From: Colius striatus
Taxonomy: Eukaryota; Chordata; Aves; Coliiformes; Coliidae
Reading direction: 5' to 3'
Length of the DNA: 64,000 bases
NCBI RefSeq assembly: GCF_028858725.1
Contig: NC_084763.1
Location: forward strand, 9,858,001 to 9,922,000
Part shown: piece after piece, positions 1 to 12,937 of the stretch
How the letters are laid out: each line of letters starts with the position of its first letter
How positions within the stretch are numbered: the stretch's first letter is position 1
The notes under the pieces: model-generated
Database searches by the model: none
Told to the model about the DNA's origin: nothing
The model's input: the letters and a program-made list of their open reading frames with translations, nothing else
Program-made: the position numbers and the translations under genes

Positions 1-11
1 GAAGCATTTCA

Positions 12-155
12 TAGAACCATAGAATGGTAGGGGTTGGAAGGGACTTTTAGAGATCATCTAGTCCAACCCCCCTGCAGAAGCAGGTTCACCTAGATCAGGT
101 CACATAGGAACATGTCCAGGTGGGTTGGAACATGTCCATGCAGGTAAAGTTTAAG
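12..155 (-). mobile_element. CR1 3' end fragment
   Basis: The sequence has the CATAGAATGGTAGGGGTTGGAA signature of a reversed CR1 3' end. The stretch from the CAGGTGGGTTGGAACATGTCC phrase is partly repeated near its inner end. It is strongly 5'-truncated. Confidence 0.85.
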
Positions 156-910
156 TTTAAATTTGTTTAAGTTCTTTCAGTGTATGTGCATATAGATACA
201 TACAGGATATTTCATTATAAAAAGTATACATGCCAATGTATTTTTTGTGAAAAATTAGCATAGGACATTAAAATTTAGCATAGGTCATTAAAATTATATT
301 ATGCAAGGTGATCTTTTGTACACCTGATAGCTAATTAAGCTAATAAATGTACCACAGTATCTACATACTGACTGTTCTTAGAATTCTGTACTGTTCTTAG
401 AATTCTATACTGTTTGCCTGATTGATTAGTTGTACCAACAACCTCATCTGTAAACATTCTTTCAGTAACCGTTAGATTCTATGTAATGTGAGAGGCAAGT
501 AGATCCTTCAGATGGCCAGACTCCAGCATCTGTATATTATCAGGAAGGTATCTCACCAGGAAAATGAGAGTACCACTCAAATTCAACATTTCTGAAATAA
601 ATTTTCTGTATCTGTGCTCTCTGAAGTTAAGAAAAAGAAAGGATGGGATAAAAAATAAGATGCTTGAAATTAAACTGAAGCATTGTCATGAAGAGCAAGT
701 TATTCTCCCTGTCACCATGTGTTACAAACAGGGTGTGTCATCTTACCTTCCATGAAAGGTCTTGCCTGATACAGATGGTCTCATCTGTCTAGCAGTGATC
801 TATAGCAGAGGCCCAACAAAGCACAAGAATAGGGCAAACCATTGTGATTTTTTTTTTTCCAGAAAGATTTCCCAGCCTGCAGCAGCTTGTGTTTCCTTAT
901 GTTAAGCCAT

Positions 911-1485
911 AAATCACAGAATCACAGAATGGTAGGGATTGGAAGGGATCTTTAGAGATCATCCAGTCCAGCCTTCCTGCTAAAGCAGGTCCACCTAGGT
1001 CAGGTCACAGAAGAACATGTGCAGATGGGTTTTGGAAACCTTCAGACAAGGAGACTCCACACTCTATCTGGGCAGCCTGTGCCAGGGCTCCCTCACCACA
1101 ACAGTAAAATAGTTTTTCCTTATGTTTAAATGGAACTTTTTGTGTTTCAGCTTCTTCCCATTTCTCCTTGTGCTGTCACTGGAGACCACAGAAAAAAGTG
1201 ATGCCCCAACCTCTTAACACCCACCATTATTTGTAAACATTAATGGGATCCCCCCACAATCTCCTCTTCTCCAGACTGAACAACCCCAGTTACCACAGCC
1301 TTTCCTCATAAGGAAGATGTTCCAGTCCCATGATCATCTTGGTGGCCCTGCACTGGACTCTCTCCAGCAGTTCTCTGTCCCTCTTGAGCTGGGGAACCCA
1401 GGACTGGACACAGAACTCCAGATGAGGCCTCACCAGAGCAGAGTAGAGGGGGAGGAGAACTGCCCTCCACCTGCTGGCCAGACTA
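911..1485 (-). mobile_element. CR1 LINE fragment
   Basis: It runs from the reversed 3' end (CACAGAATGGTAGGGATTGG) through the GGGCAGCCTGTGCCAGGGC block and into the end of ORF2. It carries no intact frame. Confidence 0.9.
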
Positions 1486-1582
1486 TGGATGATTACCTTG
1501 TGTTGTAAAGAAAGATTGATCTCAGATCAGATCTAGAAAATCTCTATCAAATAATGCTTCTAAATATGTCTTTATTGTATCT

Positions 1583-1838
1583 AACAAGGGGTAATGGGAT
1601 GAAGCTGGAGCACAAAAATTTCCATTTAAACATAAGAAAAAACTATTTCCCTGTTGAGATGAGGGAGCCCTGGCACAGGCTGCCCAGGGAGGGTGTGGAG
1701 GCTCCTTCTCTGAAGGTCTTCAAAACCCACTTGGACATGTTCCTATGCAACCTGATCTAGGTGAACCTGCTTTAGCAGGGGAATTGGCCTAGATGATCTC
1801 TAAAGGTCTGTTCCAACCCTACCATTCTATGATTCTAT
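1583..1838 (+). mobile_element. CR1 3' end fragment
   Basis: It starts at AAGGGGTAATGGGATGAAGC and ends ATTCTATGATTCTATG. With the reverse-oriented copy ending at 1485 it forms an inverted pair about 100 bases apart. Confidence 0.9.
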
Positions 1839-1859
1839 GTCTTTATACAGTGTGTACCT

Positions 1860-4380
1860 CCAAATCAGTTCTGTGCCTGCGTTTATTTTTGCCTTTTAAA
1901 ATAAAATAGTTGAGTAGACAAAACAAGTTCTCACCTAAAGTGGTACTGATGAGCTTTAAAGCCATTCAGGTGAAGACTCTTGCCTTCTTAGCGTGTGTCT
2001 TCTCTGAATTTATCCCAGTTTAATGAATTTAGTCTTGAATATGTTCTTATGTCTTTTGCATAGCAAGTGCTATTCAAGCACTTTCTGTTTAAAGAATCTC
2101 TTATATTCCTCATCTCTCTAATACACACATAGTTTGATATACAAATAATATTTCTATGTTGTGTCATGCCAACTATAAATATGACTACCTTTTTTGGCTT
2201 TTTTACATCAAGCCTATTCTAGAAAAATAAGTGGTATCTAAACTTCCTGGAAGGCATCCTTCTAAACCTTTATTTACCCTGTCTTCATCAAACTGACATT
2301 TATCTTATTTTCCTTGTAATTGTCACTTACAGCTACAAAAAGCTATTACTGGAACTGGTATGCTGCTCATTAAATCAGTTCACTAGAGCATGAATACAAA
2401 TCATGTTTGGATTAAATTCTTTAACGTTCATTCTTTTCTTCTACTTGGTTTTTGTACTTGAGTGCTAAGGTTCAGTTAGCTTTCCCTGTCTTTGAAGATT
2501 ATATCAAGCAGTCTTTAGAAAATATGTACTAGGTAGACTTACTAGGAAAATTAGAAAACAAGTACAGTTCCTTCATGTTTAAAATTTATACTTGCAGTAC
2601 AAGGGATGGCTCAAGTAAAGTTGGACAATATGCTAAACATATGGGGATATATTCCAAGTTGTTCAGTTGTAGTAAGCTCACTAAAGCAGAATAAAAGGTC
2701 ATAAGCTCATGACAAGCCACCAGCTAACATTTATACTGTAGACAGATTTCAGTCACCTCTAATTTTTGTAGTAAATATTCTCATGAACAGAAGTGACTCA
2801 AATATGACCTTTTTGTTATCTTTAAAAGCTGATGTGAGTTTAGTTAAGTATTCAACTTTCTACTTTAAAAAGTTCAGTTTACTTGCTTAGGTAACTTATC
2901 TGTGCTGTGTTCATTTCTTTCCACAAACAGGTGCAAGTTAGGACAGAGGTGTGTATGAACCGGTAGAACCAGTTTTTCTTTGCTTCAGACTAAAACTTCC
3001 AGTGCTCCATGCTCTTTGAGAACACTGGAAGCTCTACAAACCAAGTTCACCTAACACACCACCACATAAAATTGAACCTTTTCCTAGTCTTATGACAAAT
3101 AATCTAATGTTTTAAGTGTTGGTCATTCTTTTTTCCCTGTGTAGAATATTCTGCAGTCAAGCTAGGACTCTCAGCCAAAGTGAAAAGGTTAAAATAGAAC
3201 TGATCTCTTGAAATGGCTATACCTCTTTAGTTTATGGGACTTAATATATATTTAAATGACCTTTGGTATTGTGAGAGTAGAAATATCATGTTGGACATTG
3301 TTTCCCTCTCTTCAACAAAGAAGTGGTAACTTTAACTCATGTCTTACCATAAGTTAAACACTATAGACAAAATGGTCAACTGGCTCAAATCAGAAGTACC
3401 AGAACGTGGTCAGTATTAGCATTTGTAATTAAAGTGTTTGACACAAAGCTTTCCTAGAGATGCAAAGAGAGTCTTCCCTGGTTTGTAGATGAGGAGTTTC
3501 ATATACAGCATTTTCATTAAAGTGAAAGTACATTGTTGTTAGAGATACAAATGTTTTTCTAAGAATTAGGTGTTGGCTGTATTAATGTTTACAGAAATTT
3601 TGCTCACGTCATTTGCTAGATCTTTCACTGACACCATAATCATTCACTTTAAATGCTTTCTATTTAGTCTGGGATACCAAAACTTAGTCTGTAAAATTTG
3701 GACTATTTTTGCAACTCTTCAACCTTGAAGTACATGTAAATTTAAAGAAAAAAAACCACAACAAAACGCCTTTTTTTTTGCTTCCCCAACTTTCATAAAG
3801 ATCAACCTAACTTTCTTTAAATTCTTGATAGCATTAGAATTAATTTTCTCACTTACTTAATGACATCTGAGAAGCACCAGAATATCAACAAGCCAGTCCC
3901 AGCACATCCCAGTCTTACGTATGAGGTTTACAAGAGTCATTTGAATCAGTACTGTTGTCACCTTTAAAATATATAAAAGCTCAGACAAATACTTTGCAAA
4001 TTGTATGCATAAAGTGATGCCTTTACCTGAACTACATGATCCATCTAGCGAGCATATTTTACTTTGTCGTTCTGAAGACTTTTCAAAATTGGAAATCCAG
4101 CACTGACATAAGGTACAGCTTTTGGTTGTGCTAATAATTCATATTTATTTAAGGTACTGCTTTAGATATAGCTTTCCTTAATATTATTGAGGTAACCAAA
4201 AGCATGCTAACTATATTAAAATACCATAAAAGGTAATATTCCCTGTATGTTACAGGTTGCAACAGTGTACAAATGCTGTAACAGACTAATGAGAGCTGTG
4301 AACCCTGACAAATACCAATTCCAGTAAGGTCAATTTACTGCGGGGATGATGTTATGTTTTGAACATACCTTTTGAACTGT
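1860..4380. other. Non-coding AT-rich stretch
   Basis: I see no convincing exon, RNA gene or repeat family here. It is likely intron of the long NT5C3A transcript or upstream DNA. Confidence 0.5.
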
Positions 4381-4424
4381 TTTGGTGCTTCAGGGTACGA
4401 AAGACCTTAACGTGAAGGGGTATT

Positions 4425-4675
4425 TGGCTAGAGATAATGGACGTAAGCTGGAACACAAAAAGTTAAACACAAGGAAAACACTTCTGTGCTGTGAGAGTGA
4501 GGGAGCCCTGGCACAGGCTGCCCAGGAAGGGTGTAGAGTCTCCTCTGGAGCTTTTCCATACCCGCTTGTACACGTTCCTGTGTGACCTTATGGAGGGGAA
4601 CCTGGTTTAGCAGGGCTTTGGACTGAATGAGCTCTACAGGTCCATTCCAACTCTCACCATTCTGTGATTCTATGT
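4425..4675 (+). mobile_element. CR1 3' end fragment
   Basis: It contains GGAGCCCTGGCACAGGCTGC and ends CCATTCTGTGATTCTATG. It is moderately diverged. Confidence 0.88.
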
Positions 4676-5834
4676 ATATTTTGGGGGATCTTTTTCAATT
4701 TTGAGTGTTGATGAAACCTGCACGTTTTCTGTCAGCTAAGGTATTCACTAGTTGTTTCATTGGATCAAACGCAGAAAGCACAACTAAAAAATCAAAGTAC
4801 TTTGTGTAGGTCAGAGTCTAAGGAATCCTGACAGAGTACATACTGGCCTACAGTTGGAATGTGGACACAAAACATGTGGCACCACTGTACTATTCAGAAA
4901 AAATCTGGTTTGTTTTTTTTAATGCAGAAAACCAGCACGTCCTCCTTAAAAGGAAATGTTTATAGCTAATGAATTTCTTAAGTCCTGGTAATATGGGATT
5001 TTTTTATAGTGTTATGGGGTTTGTGTGTGCTGCTCTACTAACCTGCCCTTCCTTCAGTTGTGACAATTGCACTGGTTACATTCATGGCCACCTATGAATT
5101 GGCCTGATATTTGTGGTTAGTCCTGGCAGCCTGAAATAGTGATGTTTTTTTGATGGAATACCGTTTAACACAAGTTATGGGGAGTACAGGGAAGCTCACA
5201 CTGTTACTATAGCATGAGTGACCTCACGTGATACTTCCCAGGCATTTACACAACTTCAAAATGTAAATATAATTAGACAATACTTCCCTCATCTTCTCAC
5301 AGTCAAAAAAAGTTTCCTTTTAAATACATCTTCTGTGTCACCTAATTACTGTCTTTGATCAGGAAACATACCCAGTGGCAAACTTCTGAAAGCACATTGA
5401 GTCACCTTGGCTCTCAAAAATCCTGACAAACAAGCCTCCTTGATTTTCTGTTTCAGTATAACATAGATAATTAAAGTCAAAGCAAAGATTAATTAGGTAA
5501 TTAATTTTCTGCTTATACACAAATAAACTTGTGCTCCCTTGTAAATGTTAATGAGACCATGACAATGAGCCCCAAGAAATTTGTGGCACTCTGCAACAAG
5601 AAATCTTAAAATACTTGTAAAGATTTTGTGAAAGGGTTGAAAAGTAACAAAAATAGTAAACTTTTGCTTTGAAAAACAAGTGCCTTCCTCTGTAGAGCAG
5701 CCCAAGTGTGCCTGCTGCATCCATGGAAGCTGTTCATTCAGTGAAGGTCAAAGGTTTTGTTGTTGGCACACCAGCTGATCATCTGTAAGCCTGTCAGGCC
5801 GAACTGCTGAGCATGACAAACTGCTTTGCACTGC

Positions 5835-5846
5835 TGACGTTCGTCA
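5835..5846 (+). promoter_or_regulatory. CRE-like inverted half-sites
   Basis: TGACGTTCGTCA is a perfect inverted pair of TGACG half-sites with a 2-base spacer. It holds two CpGs in an otherwise CpG-poor stretch and sits just upstream of the TATA-like element at 5920. CREB/ATF binding is inferred only from the motif. Confidence 0.3.
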
Positions 5847-5919
5847 CAGGACCCTGGGGTTTTGCACGAGGATTAGTCAGGCTCTATTTGGAAACGCCCT
5901 CAACTGCACCTTGTGCTGC

Positions 5920-5988
5920 TATATTAGTGTTTCTCAAGCAAGAGGAATTTTCTTTTGCTTCTGCAGCTGCTCCTGGCAAAACCCTCTG
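5920..5988 (+). promoter_or_regulatory. Candidate alternative NT5C3A promoter and non-coding exon
   Basis: A TATATTA element at 5920-5926 is followed about 60 bases later by a strong donor, GTAAGT at 5989-5994. Transcription starting near 5950 would give a non-coding exon of about 40 bases that could splice to the acceptor at 6366. An inverted CRE-like element lies about 75-85 bases upstream of the TATA. There is no CpG island here. The model is inference; it would mark a tissue-specific promoter if real. Confidence 0.25.
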
Positions 5989-6371
5989 GTAAGTGCTCAC
6001 AGATACTGTCAACAGTCTTCTGACTCTGTCTTCTGCCTGCATTTTTAAGCCAAGGTTATCAGCTGAGGCATTAGTTATAGTTGTTTACTGTAACAAACTG
6101 TATTTTTAAAATAAATATAGCACAGAATTGGCAATAGCACTGAAGGAATAAATATATCTGCCTTTTTTATTGAATAGATTAATTCAACTTAAATGTTCCT
6201 CTGCTTTTAAATATGTATCAGAGTAGGCATAAGCATGGGTATTTTCAGTGTGACCTAGCTGTGTACCATGCATGTCTGCTTTTTATTTCTATACAGCAGG
6301 AATAGCAAAGATCACATAGTATAGCAGACCAATTCTTAAAAGGATTTGGTTGGTTTTTGTTGGCAGCCTGT

Positions 6372-6473
6372 ATGCAAGCCCCACTTCTCTGGATTCTGCT
6401 TGCCATCTATGCTGTTGCAGTAGAAAAAAATCAAGGACAGAAGATTCAGGAGTGCTCTAAGCTCAGCACACAG
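6372..6473 (+). CDS. NT5C3A: Candidate alternative N-terminal exon of NT5C3A with signal-like segment
   Basis: A possible exon spans 6367-6473. An AG acceptor after a T-rich tract ends at 6366, an ATG follows at 6372, and a GT donor lies at 6474. It encodes 34 residues that end in phase 0 and so join directly to the ATG-initial common exon at 13608. The start, MQAPLLWILLAIYAVAV, is a short hydrophobic run followed by a polar stretch, like a signal peptide or anchor. Human NT5C3A isoform 1 also has a hydrophobic N-terminus, but with a different sequence, as I recall. The frame also runs 5 codons upstream of the ATG without a stop. This is a prediction from splice signals and phase only and could be a chance open frame. 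Confidence 0.35.
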
Positions 6474-6609
6474 GTACTCTCCTTTAAAAGCACAAGAGGA
6501 AATGCTGTTGTCATGTTTTCTGTGAACGCTCTCTCTTCAGATTTTTATATGGGTTCTTTTTCCAAACTAAACACCAGAATCCAGCACATGAAGTGTAAAA
6601 AGATGTAAA

Positions 6610-9600
6610 TAATTAAAAAAATAGAACAGTAAAGATATTTTTAGTACTCATTCCATTTCTTAAAATAGCTTAGGTAGAGAAGATCCTTCCAGTTATTTAA
6701 TATAACCTGTGCTGGTTATCTGGGTTTTGCAGCACGTTATCAAGCAACTGTGGAGATACTCAGTGCTCTGTTGTTTCATTTTCATGAAAACATTTGCCTA
6801 TTTACTTTTTAGATAAGTAATCCTAAGCCTGTTTCTTGGCAAAACAGAGTAATTTGGTAATTTCTAGTTACTAAGGATTTCTTGCCATACTTGACTTTAC
6901 ATCTTATGAATATAGAACATATTACGGGTTTTGTTTTGGTGATTATAAATGAGTAAATATCTCTCCTGAGCTCACATTATGCTAACAGACTGCACGATCA
7001 CTAGTGCAGTTCCCCTGACTAGCTGCACATAATGGAGTGACTGATACAACTGCACTCATATCCAGTAGCTTTTAATGCTCCTGTCTAAAAGATAAACCTA
7101 CTAACAGCTGGGGCTGGCAAGAGAAACCTCTATGGCACCCATGGCCCAAGATTCAAATTGTCTGAATTAAAGGCAGTTATCTGTATGTGAGCATATGAGC
7201 ACATGTAGCTATATGTGAGCATATACAGACGCTCCGTGGATTTTGTTATGGCTCCTCTACTTCTTGTAACTTGCACATTACAAATAGCAGAAGTTACATT
7301 AGGAAGCTTGCATGATTTGGCCATGTTTTTTGTAAGCTTTGTTTCCTAGAATAGATAGATGGAAGTACTGTTCTGTAGTAATAGCAAAAAGAAAAAGGCA
7401 GAGCAAAATAAGACATTAATGTAAACTGAGGAATGTACACCTTTTCATTAGAATGTCACCACTGTTGCTTTCTGCCACTGAGAACATTGAAACCAATTTT
7501 CTGTACCTTGCCAAGGATCACATTTCACAGCCATCACCGACACCATGCCCTGCCTTTTTTGGTACATGTACATAAGTAAGTGTATGTGATAGCTAGTCTC
7601 AGACCTTGGAATTGAACATCTGCAGTTCCCTAAATAAATGGCATTTATCCTTGGTTTATACTCTTGTATCTGGAAGCTGTCACCATAAACTAGAAATAAA
7701 ATTTACAAATAATTGAATCCTATCCATTTCATCACCCTGATTTGCATTTTCCTTGTTCAGAAATAGCATTAATAGTTCCCTCTCCTTGCCAGCCCACCCT
7801 TGTGTGTCCTTGCCAGAAGTTAAGAGGTCCGGAACCTCCTCAGGGCAGGTTGACCAATAAAGTAGAAGAAAAGAAATTGCATAATAATTGAAATTTGCAT
7901 ACTGTCAGTAGTATTACAGCTGGTTCTTACTTATTGTCCTGCCACCTTCATGACTTGATACCTTGGAATATTTTTATTACATTTGTAAGTGCAAGAATGC
8001 ACATCTTAGTGTTCAGAATTTTAAGTGCATTCTTCATAGTGTTCAGTATTACTGACACCTGACAAAGTATTCTATCAGTCAATGAGAATGAGAATCATAG
8101 AGAAGTTTCCTTAACATTTTATTCACCCATAATGCAGGGTGTTTTCTTTGCTGTGACTTTTGGGAGGCATCCGTACTAGATTAGTCTTTGCAGAATAAGA
8201 AAACTTTGTATTTGCCAAGTAGTGTAGGCTTACAGGGTATAAAAATACTTTGTCTCATTTTGTATCTCCTTGGTGAAAACATTACTTAGCAGACATATGA
8301 CGATAAGCTCTTATATTTTTAGTTATTACTAGTAATCTTTCAGGCTGTCTATGTAGATTTGATTGTGAAATGAGCCATATCTCTGTGTAGTTAAGATACA
8401 GAAAGTCATTCATCAGCTCATCCTTCCCAACTGAAAATTATGGATAGTGAAGACAACAGAAGGTCCCCCAGTTGTCCTTTTTATGAAGTTTCCTTTTCTA
8501 TTGGAATTTTTTCTATATATATTTTTTTTTAATGATGGGGACTTACATTGTTGTTTTACTGGGTAGAGGGAGGGAAGTAACTGCTTTACCTCCAGCACTC
8601 AGTAAATTCAAAAGTTCAGAATATCTTAACTATAGAAGATGACATTACAGCTTGTGCACACAGTCGGTATTCATTTCCTAGGATACCTGATGGGAAATGC
8701 CTGCTATGGCAGCTGTCAGTTCACTTAGATACCTGCCTTTCATTTCAGTGATTATCACCAGCTCTGGTTTTGCAATCGAACTGATGCAGCGTGCCCTTGG
8801 ATATACACTGTCTCAAATACTAAGCAAACAATATATATAAGCAGCACCTAGATACAATGTAAAAGCAGCTCTGTTTGCACTTCTGCAATCCAGTTGTATA
8901 TAAGAAACTGTATTTCAATACTAAAATACAGTACAATCTTTACAGTAAGTACTTCTCTTTATCTAACACAGCTACACAGATGCATGTCTCATATACTAAA
9001 TAGACTTGTAATTTGCAGAACTGTCCTTGTTGTAAATGACCCATTCTGTGGTTTGTAGGACTGAGGGATTTCCAAACCTGCGTGAGTCCATTACTGTTCA
9101 TTCATCAAGGTATGAATATAACATTGTTAGCTACAGAAGAATTTCCTGCATCCTTATTCCAGTTACCTGCTATCACAAACAGATCTTTTTTTTTCCTTTT
9201 CATAAATCCAATTAAGCTCAACCTTTAAAATAATCTTTTCCAGTTTTCTTCTCTTTCTTCTCTTTGAAGGCGCCTTAAAAATGTTGGAGACAAAAAACTT
9301 AAATAGATTTGTGGCCAGTGTATATGCCAACCACAAATTACCTTTGGGAGTTTTCATCTTTTCAACATGTGTTTTAAAAGAGATACTGGGCTCTGAGCTA
9401 GCCAGTAACATCAAGATGTCCTTGGTAAGAAAGCAAAACCACACTTCTATAAAATGACAGAATAAATAACAGCACTTAAGTGATTCAATACAATGTACTT
9501 TCAGATGTCACAATGAAACATTAATTCCTTTTCCTGCACTTAAAGAGTTTTCGTTCTGTATATAAAAGCTCCTTGCTCTGAAAAGCTTTCTTGCCTTTGT

Positions 9601-9685
9601 TGGGTTTTTTGTTGGGCTGTTTCTCCATATGTCTTCTTCCCAGCCAACTGTTACATCAGAACTTGAAGCCTTTTCTGTATAATGA
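6610..9685. other. NT5C3A intron or upstream sequence without recognised features
   Basis: AT-rich, with a few T-rich runs (for example 8515-8532). No exon or transposable element was recognised. Confidence 0.5.
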
Positions 9686-9689
9686 GTTT

Positions 9690-10020
9690 AGTTTAGTGGT
9701 GGGCTTGGCAGTATGAGGTTAGTAGTTGGATTCAATGATCATAGAATGGTAGGAGTTGGAAGGGACCTTTAGAGATCATCTAGTCCAACCCCCCTACAGA
9801 AGTAGATTCAGGTCACATAGGAACATGTCCAGGTGGGTCTTGAAGACCTCCAAGGAAGGAAACTCCACAACCCCTCTGGGCAGCCTGTGCCAGGGCTCCC
9901 TCACCTGAACAGTGATAATCTTCATCTTTAATGGTCTTTAAAGATCTTCATCTTTAATGATCTTGATCTTTAAAGATCTTAAAAGTCTTTTCCAACCATA
10001 ATGATTCTATGATTCTGTGA
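9690..10020. mobile_element. Nested CR1-like elements with short tandem repeats
   Basis: An outer + strand element (GGGCTTGGCAGTATGAGG... to ATGATTCTATGATTCTG at 10017) is interrupted at about 9739 by a - strand CR1 3' end reaching about 9918. A repeat of the CTTCATCTTTAATG type, unit about 26-32 bases, fills 9920-9980. The phrase AATGATC occurs on both sides, as expected for a target duplication. Confidence 0.75.
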
Positions 10021-11249
10021 CTCCTAGAGTTTTCTTAAATGGTTAGTAGAAACATATATTCTGTCGAGTTGGCTGAACTTTTCTTCTTAGCATTTTTTCA
10101 CTCTTTGTTTTCTCATCTATCTTACAAGTTCTTTCCCACTTGAATCTACTTGTCTCTTTCAACTCTGAAGAATGGCAAATATGCAACAAAACATCAACAC
10201 CTAGACTGGGCAGAAGTTTAAGACACTGAAGGAGACAGCTTGCTAGAAAAGTGGTGACTGCTTATTAGAGAGTTTGATTTACTTGTGATATAATAATGAC
10301 AAAGCCTAAATAAAATAATTGCTATTTAATTTTTCACTTGCTAATATGAATACAAGGAACTAGTGATGGGAACACTGGCTATTTTGCCTAACCGTATTTG
10401 TCTAAAGTTTTATCAGATGGCATATCCCTAATGAAGACTTTGTTCTGCCTGTCAAAGTGCCTGTGAGACTAAAGTTGTCTGGGCTACGCTTGCTCCAGAA
10501 GACTGGGGTATTTTTTCCATCAATTAAAACACTCTTCCTCTGACTTCAAATCTTGTGTAAAAATGAAAGATGCATTGGAAATAAACGAACTTTTAAAAAT
10601 TTTGAGTAGGAGTATCAGTTTACAACATGCAAGCAGGAAGCTTTCATCATACTTAAAATCTTAGGCAATGTCTTGTTGAACATCATCTACCAAATGTTTA
10701 CCAAGAAGGTTTTTCCTGGGGTTGTTTCAGAAACTTACAAAAGGCCTCAGTCTGAAATAAAACAGTAGTAAGCAATCCAGCTTTTCTCATACAGTCTCTC
10801 CCTCTGATCTCTCCATCCCCCCCAACATGTTCCGTTTATGTCAGTTATATTAGGAAGTCATTTGCTTAGTATCTAAGTAAACAAAACAATGTTTGAACTG
10901 CCTCTTACAAAAGCATGTATTTAGATTTCACTTTGTTTAATTTTTGCATTCCAAGTCTCAAAATACATCTACAATTTACCTCCTGAACGTCAAAGGAACT
11001 GGGTTAGTCATTTTACAGTGAAAAAGTTACAAAGAAAAAATGCTCTACGTCCACCAAACAAGAGAGGTTACTTGTGTTTACCAGCACTGTGTAACATACA
11101 AAAGTACTACTATAAAACACCTTTAAAAGTTGCAGATTGTTAATATCTTAGTTTGTGTAGGTAGATCTGTTGGTAATTGTAAACAAATATCTATAAACAC
11201 CCTGTAAGCGTATTTCTCAAAGGATTAGGGAATTTTAATTGATAATTTC

Positions 11250-11272
11250 ATTTTTTTTTTTTTTTTTTTTTT
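11250..11272. repeat. Poly-T tract, about 22 bases
   Basis: A simple homopolymer run in the intron upstream of the first common NT5C3A exon. Confidence 0.9.
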
Positions 11273-12901
11273 AACACTCATTAACTTTCTCAATGATTCC
11301 CAGCCTGGGCTGTAGCTGGTAGTTGAAAGCCAGTCCTACTGTACCTTTTTTGGATTTGCTGTGCTAATAAAAGTAGCAAAGCACTGCAACCACACAGAGA
11401 ACAACTGTCTCAGCTTTGGAGGTACCATTTTTACAGAAAATGTCTTTGCAATAGAGTCTTCCAAACTGAGTGAAATCAATCCAGTTTGTTTCCCTATGAG
11501 ACATGTAAAGCAAAGTAAGTATCCTGTCATGACTTAGGAATTTATGTCAAGATATCCTGGTACAGGTGAAAATTTTGGATGGGTGGAAAATTATCAGAGA
11601 CTTGAGATTAGGGTTTCAGAACAATTTCTATTTGCTGTTTTAATTAATGTCTTTGAGGATATCAGCCAGAAAGTAGCAATAAGAAATAACGGGGATTAGA
11701 ATTATTTGTTACATTGAAAAATAGAAGCACTGATGTGGAAGAAAAGATACAATCCACCAAGACTAAATGTGAAGTTTAGCACTTTGTGCAACTGCCTGTT
11801 TCTGTCAAGGAGTAATTTTGAAGAATATATGGTCCTTACCAACTGTATTTGAATCATTATCAGCATATTACTGCTAACAAAGTAAGTGTATTAAAATGTA
11901 TATGCAAATGTATATGAAGACATAAGCCAAAGTAGCCCTTCAGCTGAGGCCTTTTCAGAGCAGAGCAGGAAGTTATACCCACAGTTACTAGTGCTGTGTT
12001 TGAAGAAGTGTGTGGTTCAAGTGGATGGGCCAAGTCAACCTCAGAAAACGACAGAGGTTTAGAAAACTCTGTTGTGCAAAAGAAGATTGAAGAAACAGGA
12101 ATTCTTTAGTTCAGAAAGAAGGGAAAATTATCCAGTGAGCACCTGTGAAAGACTTTTCTCCAAGTTGAATAACCTAAGAATACAGTAAGGATAGTTAGAT
12201 GGAGATTAAACAAACTTTTCTCAACATAAAGATAGATGGCACTAAAATGTGTGGTTGAGGAAAGCAAGAAATGTGTGAGTGGAGATTTTGAGGCATGGGT
12301 TAGACAAGTGTCTGCTGAGAATAATGTAGCTGTAATATCTTGCTCCTACTTGAGGGCAGAATGGACTAGAGCTGATGTTTAAAGGTACCTCCATTTAGAA
12401 GTGTATTTTCTATTACAAAACCATGTGTTTACAACAGTTTAAAATGTCATCTTAGATAATGACCTAATTGCAATTTGACTGCAAGTCAGTTGTTACTAAT
12501 AGGCAAAAGGCTTAGCAGCATCAAGAGCAGGAAGAAATGTGACATATTAACAATTGCCAGTACGAGAACTCTGGTTCCAGAAATGTGTCTGGGCAGAGAA
12601 GCTGGTTTGGGGTTTTTTCATTTTAATTAGCTCATTGCAACAAAGATGACATGCTAGGTATAAGACAAGGAAAGCTGAATGATCAGAAGGTGAAAAGCCT
12701 TCATCACCCTAGATGTTCTGTATAAAGATACAGTTTACTACTCCTAAATGCACATGTAGACAGATTGCAAATATCTGATGTCATACATGATTATGAAGGA
12801 AGGAAATACATACTAAATTGGGATATGTCTGTCAATAAGTAGTTCTTTTACCATTTCTGCAAGGTTGAAACTTTTAGAGTACGCAGAGGCTTGTGGAGGA
12901 A

Positions 12902-12937
12902 GGGTGTTGATTGGGGAGGGGTGGGGTTTTTCTGGGG
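12902..12937 (+). other. G-quadruplex-like motif in NT5C3A intron
   Basis: Several G-runs of 3-4 occur within 36 bases (12902, 12913, 12918, 12923, 12934) on the coding strand, about 670 bases before the first common exon. Confidence 0.5.
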
